Assembly (NCBI GenBank): GCA_018710785.1
Contig: DVJD01000034.1
Location: 1-64,000 of the forward strand
From: Candidatus Fimimorpha excrementavium
Lineage (GTDB): Bacteria; Bacillota; Clostridia; Lachnospirales; Lachnospiraceae
DNA: 64,000 bases
Reading direction: 5' to 3'
The notes beneath the pieces were generated by a model. The model saw nothing but the letters and a program-made list of their open reading frames with translations. It did no database searches and was not told the DNA's origin. How positions within the stretch are numbered: position 1 is the stretch's first letter; every line of letters begins with the position of its first letter. The translations under genes and the position numbers were made by a program. Shown here piece by piece: positions 27,378 through 36,257 of the stretch.

Positions 27378-27552
27378 TAATCCTGGGGTGTTCGAGAATC
27401 CTGTTTTTTTGAACCTACATGACATAAAAAGGGATTCCTAGATTGCTGTATGGATGTCAGGCCTCCTCTGAGTGGAAGACAGAAGTCCAGTTGCGGTTGC
27501 CCACCTAGCACAGCTAGGCGTCAAACTGCAGGAGACGGCACCTTGGGATTAT
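27378..27552 (+). ncRNA. ssrS: 6S RNA
   Basis: A Firmicutes-type 6S RNA that mimics an open promoter and sequesters sigma-A RNA polymerase in stationary phase. The 5' end (AATCCTGGGGTG) and the 3' end (CACCTTGGGATT) form the closing stem of 12 bp with three wobbles. Recognised internal blocks include GAACCTACAT, GGATGTCAGGCCTCC, CCACCTAGC with CTAGGCGTCA, and CTGCAGGAGACGGCACC. It has its own promoter upstream and a terminator 60 bases downstream. Ends are estimated to within a few bases. Confidence 0.85.
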
Positions 27553-27608
27553 ACATACAAAAGAAAAATATAAGATACATAAGAGAATCTTATAAAATAC
27601 GAAAGATA

Positions 27609-27652
27609 ACACAGCCGTTTGCCGGGTATGGCAGACGGCTGTTTATTTTTCC
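27609..27652 (+). terminator. Terminator downstream of 6S RNA
   Basis: ACAGCCGT-T-TGCC (27611-27623) pairs with GGCA-G-ACGGCT (27630-27641) around GGGTAT, followed by TTTATTTTT. Confidence 0.8.
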
Positions 27653-27783
27653 TGTTTTACATATGGAACATGTGCAAGTCTGCCTTTTAAAAGGCTGCCG
27701 CAGGAATATTTTTTGATATATGACATAATATAGCTTATCGGAAGAAACTGGAAAAGAAAACAAAAAAAACGGCAGGAGGGCGC

Positions 27784-27843
27784 ATGACATTACCAAAAAT
27801 GGCATTGCCAAAAATGGCATTGCCAAAAATGGCATTACCAAAG
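27784..27843 (+). repeat. 15-bp tandem repeat at the 5' end of the SpoIID-domain gene
   Basis: A 15-base unit (GCATTGCCAAAAATG and near copies) is repeated about four times head to tail, encoding Ala-Leu-Pro-Lys-Met. Because the unit is a multiple of three, copy-number change by slippage would keep the frame. Confidence 0.85.
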
Positions 27844-29919
27844 CGGCTCATTCGTATATTTGGACTATTGGTGGCGGCCGTACTGTTAATTGCGGGAGCG
27901 GTGACCGTTGTGCGGATAAACCGAAAGGAAACCGGAGATCGAATCACCAGGGGACAGGCTGCAAAGGCGATTGCACTTGTGTTTGCCACCAGGGAAGAAT
28001 GCATGAATTCGGAAGTATCCCTGTTTGGCGTGAAGGAGCAGGACGGGTGGTTTGTCCCATATATGGATTATCTTTACGGAAACGGAACGCTGGACGAGAG
28101 CGAGATAGAAGCAACGCAGAAAAGCGCAGAGGGAAGTCTGACGGGGGAAGAGCTGTACCACATACTGGAACGGCTGAAAATCATAGGAGACTGGGATTAT
28201 TTGAAAAAAGAACCTCTGACGGAAGATCTTTGGTGGCGGGTATATGACAGAATTTTAGAAAGTTATGATACAGCCGGAAAAATCTCTCCCTTGCTTCTGG
28301 AGATCCGGGAGGTATTGAGAAGCAATGATATGTCAGAGGCCTGGCAGGTACAAACGAATCAGGGGACGTATCGGTTTGATGGCCTTGCCATGGATTATTA
28401 CCGCGGAAGGACAATCCGTGTTCTGTGCCGCGGAAATGAGATTATCCGTATTCTTGGAATAGATGCCGCGGAAAGCAATACGGATTCAGGGCCGACTTTC
28501 TTGGAAAGCGAAGACATACATAGAGAGGAAAGTATGACGGAAACGGAACAGAGCTCCGAGCCGGAGGAACCGGAAGAGGGAGAAATAAAGGAACCTTCTG
28601 CCGACAAGACTCAAGGGGAAAAAATCCGTGTTCTGATTCAGGCATCGGATTACAGCGGAAAAGTCCATGAGTCTGTCGTAATGACAAGTTCCGAGGCATT
28701 TACTTTAGGGTATGAGGAAAAAACACAGCGGTATGAGGCAGGCAGCCTTGTGACCATTGACAGGAATCTTTTGGAATTTGCCGGAGGCAGACTAAAGGCC
28801 GAAGCAGAAAATGGCGGGACGATTCAGCTTCTGTCCGTACATCGGTCAGGCGGAACGCCTGCCTATCCCGGAACCATGCAGTATTATCTGGAAAAGGAGG
28901 GGATCGTGGTAGTGAATGAGGTGGATTTGGAGGAGTATCTCTGCCTGGTGGTTCCCAGTGAGATGCCCGCCGGCTATGGTCTGGAACCGGCAAAAGTGCA
29001 GGCAGTCTGTGCCAGAAGTTATGCGTGGAGAAAAATTCACGGCGGTGTATTTCAGGAATATGAGGCCCATGTGGATGACAGCACTTCCTATCAGGTATAC
29101 AATAATATTCCGGCTCAGGAGGTATCCACAGAGGCTGTCCGCCAGACCCGGGGACAGATGATTACGTATAATGGAAGCGTGGTGCAGCCATACTATTTTT
29201 CCACTTCCTGCGGATACACGACGAATAATGCAATATGGGGATCGGACCCGGCCGCTTATCCCTATATTGTCGCACAGCCCATTTCGCCTTCCGGCGGGGA
29301 GCTTCATTTGGAGAATGAAGATGTCTTTCGCGATTTCATCCGCGACTGGACGTATCCTGCCTATGAAAATGGATATGCATGGTATCGCTGGCGCTGCACC
29401 ATAAAGCTGGAAGAAATGAATGACTATCTCAGACAGCGGCTGGAGGCTCTGGAAGATGCCGACGCGGAGGCAGTCTGCAGTATGGATGAAAACGGCGTGC
29501 TTGCGCCTGCCAAAATAACGGATATCGGAGAAATACAAAGCATAGAAGTGGCAGAAAGGGGCGCGGGAGGTATCGTTTCCCTTTTGAAGATCGAAGGAAC
29601 GAAAGATACGGTTTATATCAATAAAGAAATCGTAATCAGAAAACTATTGGGAGCTCCCAGCCGACTGTACCAAAACATGTCGGAAGAGGGACAGCAGATC
29701 AGTGAAGGAGATCATCTGCCAAGCGCCTTTTTCTGCCTGGAAGGAATCTGGGAAGAGGAAGAATTGGTGGGGTATGAGGTCTATGGGGGCGGAAATGGCC
29801 ATGGAATCGGAATGCCGCAGAACGGGGTGGATGCCATGGCAAAGACAGGCAAAACCTATGAAGAAATATTGAAATTTTTCTATCCGGCCGTGTCTGTCGA
29901 AACCGTATATGGACAGTAA
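27784..29919 (+). CDS. SpoIID/LytB-domain protein with N-terminal ALPKM repeats
   Basis: A 711-residue membrane-anchored protein. The N-terminus is a tandem repeat of the five residues LPKMA or LPKMT (four Leu-Pro-Lys units in 20 residues), then one membrane segment (residues 24-45). A long extracellular region includes an acidic Glu-rich linker near residues 240-275. The SpoIID domain follows (VVPSEMPAGYGLEPAKVQAVCARSYAWRK, then SCGYTTNNAIWG and GNGHGIGMPQNGVDAMAK). SpoIID-type proteins cut peptidoglycan glycan strands, as in spore engulfment. The start has GGAGG four bases upstream, so the repeat is translated. The true sporulation SpoIID is shorter; this is a larger paralogue. Confidence 0.85.
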   Translation: MTLPKMALPKMALPKMALPKRLIRIFGLLVAAVLLIAGAVTVVRINRKETGDRITRGQAAKAIALVFATREECMNSEVSLFGVKEQDGWFVPYMDYLYGNGTLDESEIEATQKSAEGSLTGEELYHILERLKIIGDWDYLKKEPLTEDLWWRVYDRILESYDTAGKISPLLLEIREVLRSNDMSEAWQVQTNQGTYRFDGLAMDYYRGRTIRVLCRGNEIIRILGIDAAESNTDSGPTFLESEDIHREESMTETEQSSEPEEPEEGEIKEPSADKTQGEKIRVLIQASDYSGKVHESVVMTSSEAFTLGYEEKTQRYEAGSLVTIDRNLLEFAGGRLKAEAENGGTIQLLSVHRSGGTPAYPGTMQYYLEKEGIVVVNEVDLEEYLCLVVPSEMPAGYGLEPAKVQAVCARSYAWRKIHGGVFQEYEAHVDDSTSYQVYNNIPAQEVSTEAVRQTRGQMITYNGSVVQPYYFSTSCGYTTNNAIWGSDPAAYPYIVAQPISPSGGELHLENEDVFRDFIRDWTYPAYENGYAWYRWRCTIKLEEMNDYLRQRLEALEDADAEAVCSMDENGVLAPAKITDIGEIQSIEVAERGAGGIVSLLKIEGTKDTVYINKEIVIRKLLGAPSRLYQNMSEEGQQISEGDHLPSAFFCLEGIWEEEELVGYEVYGGGNGHGIGMPQNGVDAMAKTGKTYEEILKFFYPAVSVETVYGQ

Positions 29920-29965
29920 AAAGATAGAATTGTGCCATTTTTTGGTGATTCAAAGATGAATTTAC

Positions 29966-29994
29966 TTGCATAATCTGTCATAAAGCTGTATAAT
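29966..29994 (+). promoter_or_regulatory. Promoter of icd
   Basis: TTGCAT (29966-29971), 17 bp, perfect TATAAT (29989-29994), 41 bases before the isocitrate dehydrogenase start. Confidence 0.7.
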
Positions 29995-30035
29995 CTACAA
30001 AAAAGAATGGATGACAGAATAGGAGGATTTCACAC

Positions 30036-31256
30036 ATGACGAAAATTTCGATGACGACTCCGCTTGTGGAGATGGATGGCGATGAGATGACACGGATCTT
30101 GTGGAAGATGATTAAAGAGGAATTGATTCTTCCTTTTGTGGATCTGAAAACAGAGTATTATGATCTCGGTCTGCCCTATAGAGATGAAACAAACGATCAG
30201 GTAACCATAGATTCTGCCAATGCCACAAAAAAATATGGTGTTGCCGTGAAATGTGCCACAATTACGCCGAACGCTGCCCGTGTGGAGGAATATCACCTGA
30301 AGGAGATGTGGAAAAGTCCCAACGCGACCATCCGTGCCATCCTGGATGGAACGGTATTTCGCGCTCCTATTCTGGTAAAAGGGATTGAACCCAATGTCAA
30401 ATCCTGGAAAAAGCCCATTACAATCGCCCGTCATGCCTACGGCGATGTATATAAGGCATCGGAGATGAAGATCCCGGCAGCCGGAAAGGTGGAACTGGTT
30501 TATATCGATGAGGCAGGCAATGAAGTAAGGGAACTGATCCATGATTTTGCCGGACCTGGTATCGTTCAGGGAATGCACAATACGGAAAAATCCATTTCCA
30601 GTTTTGCGAGAAGCTGTTTCAATTATGCATTGGATACCAAGCAGGATCTGTGGTTTGCCACAAAAGATACGATTTCAAAAAAATATGATCATACGTTCAA
30701 AGATATTTTCCAGGAAATCTTTGATAAGGAATACAAGGATAAATTTGAAGATGCGGGGATCGAATATTTTTACACTCTGATCGATGACGCGGTGGCACGC
30801 GTGATTAAATCAGAAGGCGGTTACATATGGGCATGCAAAAATTATGATGGGGATGTCATGAGCGATATGGTAGCCACAGCATTCGGATCCCTTGCCATGA
30901 TGACATCGGTACTGGTTTCGCCGGAAGGTGTCTATGAGTATGAGGCCGCCCATGGGACCGTCCAGAGACACTATTACAAATATTTGAAGGGAGAGAAGAC
31001 TTCCTCCAATCCGATCGCTACGATCTTTGCGTGGAGCGGAGCGCTTCGTAAGCGCGGAGAACTGGATCAGAATACCGCTCTGATGGAGTATGCGGATAAG
31101 CTGGAACAGGCAAGCATAGATACCGTGGAGTCCGGTGTGATGACAGGAGATCTGGCACGTATTACAACCCTTCCCGATGTGAAGGTGGAGACGAGCGAAG
31201 GATTTATCAAAGCGATCGCCAACAATCTTGCGAACTTAATGGAAAATACAAAATAA
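30036..31256 (+). CDS. icd: NADP-dependent isocitrate dehydrogenase
   Basis: A 406-residue enzyme oxidising isocitrate to 2-oxoglutarate. It belongs to the eukaryote-like homodimeric NADP type (start [23 protein letters not shown]), with substrate residues in [16 protein letters not shown] and the cofactor block [29 protein letters not shown] lies eight bases before the ATG. With a citrate-forming enzyme and aconitase it would supply glutamate carbon in an anaerobe. It probably shares a transcript with aroD. Confidence 0.95.
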   Translation: MTKISMTTPLVEMDGDEMTRILWKMIKEELILPFVDLKTEYYDLGLPYRDETNDQVTIDSANATKKYGVAVKCATITPNAARVEEYHLKEMWKSPNATIRAILDGTVFRAPILVKGIEPNVKSWKKPITIARHAYGDVYKASEMKIPAAGKVELVYIDEAGNEVRELIHDFAGPGIVQGMHNTEKSISSFARSCFNYALDTKQDLWFATKDTISKKYDHTFKDIFQEIFDKEYKDKFEDAGIEYFYTLIDDAVARVIKSEGGYIWACKNYDGDVMSDMVATAFGSLAMMTSVLVSPEGVYEYEAAHGTVQRHYYKYLKGEKTSSNPIATIFAWSGALRKRGELDQNTALMEYADKLEQASIDTVESGVMTGDLARITTLPDVKVETSEGFIKAIANNLANLMENTK

Positions 31257-31269
31257 ACGGAGAATGCGT

Positions 31270-32055
31270 ATGAAAACGGTTCGTCTCAGAAATATTGAGA
31301 TCGGTATGAAAGTGCCGAAGGTATGTGTTCCGATAGTGGGAAAGACATTTTCAGAGGTCATAGAACAGGCAGAGAGGATCAGTCCCATGGGCGCGGATCT
31401 GGTGGAATGGAGGGCTGACTGCTGCGATTTTTACAGTGAGAGGGAACAGGTGGAAGCGGTACTGGTTTCCATCCGTGAAATCCTGGAAGATACCCCGATC
31501 CTGTTTACTTTCCGCAGCAGGCAGGAAGGCGGAAACCAGCCCATCGGCGGAAAGGAATATCTGGAGTTAAACCGCTTCGCAATCCAGGAGGGGATGGCGG
31601 ATATGATTGATGTGGAGCTGTCCCATGAGGACGAAATTGTGGATGAGATTATCCGCACGGCTCATCGGGCTAAGATCCCGGTGATTCTTTCCAGCCACAA
31701 TTTTGAGCGAACGCCGGACCCGGCTGCCATGACAGAAACCCTGAAGGAGATGGAAAAAAGAGGGGCGGATATCGCCAAGCTGGCAGTGATGCCAAACTGT
31801 GAGAGGGATGTTTTAAATCTTCTCTGCGCCACCCTGGATGCCAGGGAACAGATGGACATTCCTGTGGTCACCATGGCCATGGGCGGAATCGGCATCGTCA
31901 GCCGTCTAAGCGGTGAGTGCTTTGGCTCTGCGCTGACGTTTGGCTGCGTGGGTAAGGCAAGTGCGCCGGGACAAGTGGAGCTGAAACAGCTGAAGGCCAC
32001 CTTGGAATTGATTCACAGAGGAATCACGCGAAGTGAACTGGAACAGGAAGATTAA
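31270..32055 (+). CDS. aroD: Type I 3-dehydroquinate dehydratase
   Basis: A protein of 261 residues catalysing the third shikimate step. The Schiff-base lysine lies in ADIAKLAVMP, and ADLVEWRADCCDF and ILSSHNFERTP carry the expected active-site residues, including His in SSHNF. ATG 31270 is preferred because GGAG at 31259 would be one base from ATG 31264. Only 13 bases separate it from icd. It ends before a strong bidirectional terminator. Confidence 0.94.
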   Translation: MKTVRLRNIEIGMKVPKVCVPIVGKTFSEVIEQAERISPMGADLVEWRADCCDFYSEREQVEAVLVSIREILEDTPILFTFRSRQEGGNQPIGGKEYLELNRFAIQEGMADMIDVELSHEDEIVDEIIRTAHRAKIPVILSSHNFERTPDPAAMTETLKEMEKRGADIAKLAVMPNCERDVLNLLCATLDAREQMDIPVVTMAMGGIGIVSRLSGECFGSALTFGCVGKASAPGQVELKQLKATLELIHRGITRSELEQED

Positions 32056-32067
32056 TTCATAATAAAA

Positions 32068-32116
32068 GGGAGTACAGCAAAATCTGTGTCGATGTGATTT
32101 TGCTGTACTCCCTTTT
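32068..32116. terminator. Bidirectional terminator between aroD and rho
   Basis: A perfect 17-bp stem (32068-32084 with 32096-32112), with A4 on the left flank and T4 on the right, between two convergent genes. Confidence 0.9.
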
Positions 32117-32152
32117 CGACTGTTTCAGCGGATAACCGCCATCCGTTTCCAA

Positions 32153-34003
32153 TCAAAGAAATCTCATTTTCTTAACCATGCCCACAAACTCATTGTTATT
32201 TTTTGTCTTTGTGAAAAGATCCAGAATCTTTTCCACGGCCTCTTCTTCTTTCATGCCGTTGATGGATTTGCGAAGGATACTTACCGCTTCCAGCTCTTCC
32301 GGTGACAGAAGAAGGTCTTCCCTTCGGGTACCGGATTTCAGGATGTCGATGGCCGGGAAAATTCGCTTCTCAGACAGTTTTCGGTCCAGGACAAGTTCCA
32401 TGTTGCCGGTTCCCTTAAATTCTTCAAATACCACATCATCCATGCGGCTTCCCGTGTCCACAAGTGCAGTGGCAAGGACGGTCAGGCTGCCTCCTTCCCT
32501 CATATTGCGGGCAGCGCCGAAGAAGCGCTTTGGCATATGAAGAGCGGCCGGATCCAACCCTCCGGAAAGGGTTCTTCCGCTGGGAGTCACCGTCAGATTG
32601 TAGGCACGGGCCAGACGGGTGATGCTGTCCAAAAGGATGACGACATCCATTTTGTGTTCCACCAGACGTTTGGCGCGTTCCAGTACCATTTCGGCTACTC
32701 TTTTATGGTGTTCCGGAAGTTCGTCGAAGGTGGAATAAATCACCTCCACATTATCGCCCTCAATGGATTCTTTGATGTCTGTCACTTCTTCGGGACGTTC
32801 GTCAATCAGAAGAACAATCAGATGCATGTTCGGGTGATTGGCTGTAATCGCTTTGGCGGCCTGCTTTAACAGTGTGGTTTTTCCGGCCTTTGGCGGAGAT
32901 ACGATCATCCCTCTCTGACCTTTGCCGATGGGACTCATGAGATCCACAATACGCATGGAAATCGGGCCTCCGGACATTTCCAGATGAAGCCTGGAATTCG
33001 GGAAGATGGGCGTGAGGTCTTCAAAAGACGTACGCTTTTCCGCCTCTTCCGGCGGAAGTCCGTTTACCTCATTGACATAGAGAAGCGCGGCAAATTTCTC
33101 GGTCGGTGCCTGGATACGGCGCATACCGGAAAGCACATCCCCAGTCTTCAAATTAAAACGCCGGATCTGGGAAGGAGAGACATAGACATCGTTGTCCCCC
33201 GGCAGGTAATTGGCGGAACGAATAAAGCCAAAACCATCCTGCATAACTTCCAGGATTCCATTGGCCGGTATGCCGCTGTCGATATCCGATAAAGCGGCCG
33301 GATTAAACTCTTTCGGCTCCGGATTCTGCTGCGAATTGACGGAACTGTTGGCATTGCTGTAATAGTTTTGACGCTGCTGATTATTGTAATAGCGATTCTG
33401 GCCATAGTTTCGATTATTATTATAAGAGTTTTCCCTGTTGTTATTGTAGGAATTGCCGTAGCTATTATTATAATTATTGGAGGACGAATTACTGCCGGAA
33501 TTGTTATAATTGGAATTATTTCTGTAATTCTCACCGGAATTGTCATAGTTACGGTTATTGCTGTAGGAATTATTATAATTGGAACGGTTCAGATTATAGG
33601 TTCCATATCCGTTCGTATAGGGAGCGGAATTGGTGTTGTAGCTGTAGGAATTGTTTCCGTAATTATTGTTATTGTAATTGTTTGTATTCTGGCCGCTGTA
33701 CGAAGTGTTGGAATGCGTATTTGCAGAAGAATGATTATAAGAATGATAGCGGCTGCCTGTATGACCGGAAGAGGCAGATGTATTCTTTTCAGAACCGGAA
33801 GAGACGGATGCAGACGGCTTGGATTCCGGTTCTTTTTCCTGAACCGATTCGGGTGCGGACTCAGCCTTCTGCTCCTCTTCGTATATTTCCATCAGGCGGT
33901 CAATCAATGCTGACTTGCGGATCGTACTGATGCCCTTTAATCCCTTTGTTTTTGCGATTTCTTTTAACTCTGTTAATGGAAGAGTGGCTAATTTTTCACG
34001 CAT
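32153..34003 (-). CDS. rho: Transcription termination factor Rho with prion-like insertion
   Basis: A 616-residue RNA helicase that ends transcription. A SAP-like Rho_N domain covers residues 1-42. A region of low complexity follows at about 65-228: residues 81-220 hold about 50 Asn and 24 Tyr, plus many Ser. Then come a cold-shock RNA-binding domain ([19 protein letters not shown], from 249) and the ATPase with Walker [12 protein letters not shown] near 369-379 and Walker [16 protein letters not shown]. The start at 34003 follows AAGGAG; an upstream ATG at 34042 is weaker. E. coli Rho is about 420 residues, so nearly 200 are extra. A comparable domain in Clostridium botulinum Rho is reported to form a prion. 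Confidence 0.96.
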   Translation of the reverse strand: MREKLATLPLTELKEIAKTKGLKGISTIRKSALIDRLMEIYEEEQKAESAPESVQEKEPESKPSASVSSGSEKNTSASSGHTGSRYHSYNHSSANTHSNTSYSGQNTNNYNNNNYGNNSYSYNTNSAPYTNGYGTYNLNRSNYNNSYSNNRNYDNSGENYRNNSNYNNSGSNSSSNNYNNSYGNSYNNNRENSYNNNRNYGQNRYYNNQQRQNYYSNANSSVNSQQNPEPKEFNPAALSDIDSGIPANGILEVMQDGFGFIRSANYLPGDNDVYVSPSQIRRFNLKTGDVLSGMRRIQAPTEKFAALLYVNEVNGLPPEEAEKRTSFEDLTPIFPNSRLHLEMSGGPISMRIVDLMSPIGKGQRGMIVSPPKAGKTTLLKQAAKAITANHPNMHLIVLLIDERPEEVTDIKESIEGDNVEVIYSTFDELPEHHKRVAEMVLERAKRLVEHKMDVVILLDSITRLARAYNLTVTPSGRTLSGGLDPAALHMPKRFFGAARNMREGGSLTVLATALVDTGSRMDDVVFEEFKGTGNMELVLDRKLSEKRIFPAIDILKSGTRREDLLLSPEELEAVSILRKSINGMKEEEAVEKILDLFTKTKNNNEFVGMVKKMRFL

Positions 34004-34314
34004 AAAGATCTCCTTGACTATAAATTTAGAATGAATGTGCACTTTGCTATTGTTAAAAGTTGTATGGATATCATTTAATTATGATATAACTAATATTTAA
34101 AGTTTTTTAGATTTTTGTAAGAAAATTAAGTATACATTCCTATACAGTATAACGCATTCTGCGAAAAAATGGAAGAAAAAACTTTGAAAACTTGACTACT
34201 AATTTCAAAATTGCTATAGTAGTAAGCGTGGGAATATCAAATTGATCGGGATGCATAACTCGTATCGATTGAAACAGCACAAAGCAGTACAAAAGCAGAG
34301 GGGACAAATGTGGC
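34004..34314. other. Intergenic region between rho and the radical SAM gene
   Basis: An AT-rich 311-base gap between divergent genes. A good plus-strand promoter is present at 34192. On the minus strand no convincing promoter for rho was found; a TATACT near 34150 lacks a matching -35. No gene is seen. Confidence 0.5.
34192..34220 (+). promoter_or_regulatory. Promoter of the radical SAM gene
   Basis: TTGACT (34192-34197), 17 bp, TATAGT (34215-34220), upstream of the radical SAM/DUF4364 pair. Confidence 0.7.
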
Positions 34315-35259
34315 ATGAAACGTTGGGACGAAAAACCGTATTATTCTCTGAATTATTATCTGAAGCAGACTTTCCGAAAAAAAGTGTATCGTGTTGCCCT
34401 GGATGCCGGTATGACATGTCCGAATCGAGACGGTACCCTTGGCACAGGAGGCTGCATCTTCTGCAGTGCTGGCGGCTCCGGCGATTTTGCCGGTGACAGA
34501 AGAGAATCCATCACACAGCAGATCGAACATGGGATCCAGGGTCTGACAAAATTTCATGCCGACGGATATATCGCCTATTTTCAGGCATATACGAACACAT
34601 ACGCACCGGTTTCCTATCTGAGACGTGTATACGAGGAAGCAGTCAGCCATCCGCTGGTTGAGGCGGTTTCCATCGCCACAAGACCGGATTGCCTCTCCGA
34701 TGAAACAGTATCGCTTTTGGCAGAATTCAATCAAAGGAAGCCGGTATGGGTGGAGCTGGGACTTCAGACCATGCATGAACGGACGGCAGAATATATTCGA
34801 AGAGGATATCCTCTGGCCTGTTTTGAGGATGCTGTTTCCAGACTTCGGGATCATGGATTGGATGTCATCGTCCATACGATTCTGGGACTTCCGGGAGAGA
34901 GCAGGGAGGACATGATTCAGACGATTCATTATCTGAATCAAAAAGATATACAAGGTGTAAAACTGCAGCTGCTTCACATATTGGAGGGAACGGATCTGGC
35001 CGACGATTACCGGTCCGGTGTTTTTCGTGCCATGACGCAGGAAGAGTATGTGGATACGGTGGCGGATTGTGTCGCCAATCTATCGGACACCATCGTGATT
35101 CACCGGCTGACAGGAGACGGACCGAAAGATATCCTGATTGCGCCGCTTTGGAGTACCAGGAAAATGCAGGTATTGAATCAAATTCATCATAAGTTAAAGG
35201 AACAGGATATTTGGCAGGGAAAAGCGCTGGAAACAGACCTCTGCCTGCAAAATGTTTGA
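34315..35259 (+). CDS. Radical SAM protein, TIGR01212/YtqA-YhcC type
   Basis: A 314-residue radical SAM enzyme. The N-terminal block MTCPNRDGTLGTGGCIFC supplies three cysteines in the elongated spacing typical of the TIGR01212 family, and FQAYTNTYAP and SIATRPDCLSDE follow as family motifs. It would bind a [4Fe-4S] cluster and cleave S-adenosylmethionine; the substrate of this subfamily is not known to me. Ribosome site AGAGGGG is somewhat distant. It precedes the DUF4364 gene by 17 bases, suggesting one transcript. Confidence 0.88.
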   Translation: MKRWDEKPYYSLNYYLKQTFRKKVYRVALDAGMTCPNRDGTLGTGGCIFCSAGGSGDFAGDRRESITQQIEHGIQGLTKFHADGYIAYFQAYTNTYAPVSYLRRVYEEAVSHPLVEAVSIATRPDCLSDETVSLLAEFNQRKPVWVELGLQTMHERTAEYIRRGYPLACFEDAVSRLRDHGLDVIVHTILGLPGESREDMIQTIHYLNQKDIQGVKLQLLHILEGTDLADDYRSGVFRAMTQEEYVDTVADCVANLSDTIVIHRLTGDGPKDILIAPLWSTRKMQVLNQIHHKLKEQDIWQGKALETDLCLQNV

Positions 35260-35276
35260 GATAGGGGGAGCAGTCC

Positions 35277-35792
35277 ATGTTTTCAGAGCCAATTACATTA
35301 TATAAGCTCATGGTGTTATATATGCTGAAAAAAGTGAACTTTCCGCTATCCAATGCACAGATGTCCGACTTTTTTCTGAATAAAGAATATACCAATTATT
35401 TTACCTTTCAGCAGGTGTTGAATGAACTGCTGGAATCCAATCTGATCCGTGTGGAAACCATTCGGAATACGTCCCGATATGAGATGACAAAAGAGGGCGA
35501 TGAAGTTTTGTATTATTTTGGAAACAAAATTTCAGAAGCCATCGTGGAGGACATGGATCAGTTCTTGAAGGATAATAAATTTAAACTTCGAAATGAAACA
35601 GGGATCGTGTCGGATTATTATAAATCGACGGATCACGATTATGTGGTACACTGTGAAGTGCGGGAGGGGAAATCCGTACTTCTGGAAGTGAATGTGAGCG
35701 TGCCGGGGGAAGAACAGGCGTCCGCCATGTGTGATAACTGGAAAAATCACAGCCAGGAAATTTATGCGTACATTATGAAGAAGCTGATGTAG
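35277..35792 (+). CDS. DUF4364 family winged-helix protein
   Basis: A 171-residue Clostridia-specific protein. The N-terminal half resembles a winged helix (LYKLMVLYMLKKVNFPLSNAQMSDFFL, then a wing with IRNTSRYEMTKEGDEVLYYFG), and the C-terminal half is a small mixed domain. Probably a DNA-binding regulator of unknown target. GGGGGAG lies ahead of the ATG. It is followed by a gap containing the rpmE promoter. Confidence 0.75.
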   Translation: MFSEPITLYKLMVLYMLKKVNFPLSNAQMSDFFLNKEYTNYFTFQQVLNELLESNLIRVETIRNTSRYEMTKEGDEVLYYFGNKISEAIVEDMDQFLKDNKFKLRNETGIVSDYYKSTDHDYVVHCEVREGKSVLLEVNVSVPGEEQASAMCDNWKNHSQEIYAYIMKKLM

Positions 35793-35869
35793 CAGATATG
35801 AGGTGTCAGAGGCGGATGCGCTCTTTTCGGATGATGGCAAAAAATGCCGAATCATAATGGAAAAAGTGC

Positions 35870-35898
35870 TTGCAAAATCGGAATGGCTGTGATAGACT
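35870..35898 (+). promoter_or_regulatory. Promoter of rpmE
   Basis: TTGCAA (35870-35875), 17 bp, TAGACT (35893-35898). The -10 is weak but the position is right for a short leader. Confidence 0.45.
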
Positions 35899-35908
35899 AT
35901 ATACGCTG

Positions 35909-35960
35909 TAATTTTCAGCAGAAGAGCTGCTGGTTGGAAACCATCAGCAATAATGATTAA
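35909..35960 (+). promoter_or_regulatory. Possible L31 leader structure
   Basis: AGCAG pairs with CTGCT around a short loop, and CTGGTT with AACCATCAG next to it, just ahead of the L31 ribosome site. Autoregulatory L31 leader RNAs are described in Firmicutes, so a binding site for L31 itself is possible. Assignment is by position and foldability only. Confidence 0.3.
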
Positions 35961-35973
35961 AGAGGTGAAAAAC

Positions 35974-36177
35974 ATGAAGGAAGGAATCCATCCAAAATAT
36001 TATCAGGCAAAAGTTGTCTGCAACTGCGGCAATGAATTTGTGACAGGTTCTACAAAGCCGGAAATCCACGTAGAAATTTGCTCCAAGTGTCATCCATTCT
36101 ACACAGGTCAGCAGAAAGCAGCAGCTGCCCGTGGACGTATTGATAAGTTCAACCGTAAGTACGGTGTTACAAAGTAA
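35974..36177 (+). CDS. rpmE: 50S ribosomal protein L31
   Basis: A 67-residue L31 of the zinc-binding type: VVCNCGNEF and [12 protein letters not shown] supply the four cysteines. The shorter start MKEGIHPKY follows GAGGTG; a seven-residue longer frame is rejected. A zinc-containing L31 can act as a zinc reserve that is swapped for a Cys-free paralogue during zinc shortage. Confidence 0.97.
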   Translation: MKEGIHPKYYQAKVVCNCGNEFVTGSTKPEIHVEICSKCHPFYTGQQKAAAARGRIDKFNRKYGVTK

Positions 36178-36193
36178 TCAATGGACATGGATA

Positions 36194-36230
36194 GAGGGCC
36201 GTTGCATTTTTGCAGCGGCCCTCATTTAAT
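36194..36230 (+). terminator. Terminator-like hairpin after rpmE
   Basis: GAGGGCCGTTGC (36194-36205) pairs with GCAGCGGCCCTC (36212-36223), with one wobble. The following tract is T-poor, so it may act partially and let some transcription continue into the next genes. Confidence 0.6.
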
Positions 36231-36257
36231 ATTCACAAGCAAAATGGAGGATATTGG

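Noticed and set aside
27450-27716. 88-codon frame crossing the 6S RNA
   Set aside because: It overlaps the structured RNA and its terminator and has no ribosome site.
33368-33913. Plus-strand frame of 181 codons rich in Ile and Val opposite rho
   Set aside because: It is the antisense reading of the AAT/TAT-rich prion-like region of rho. The apparent membrane protein is a composition artefact.
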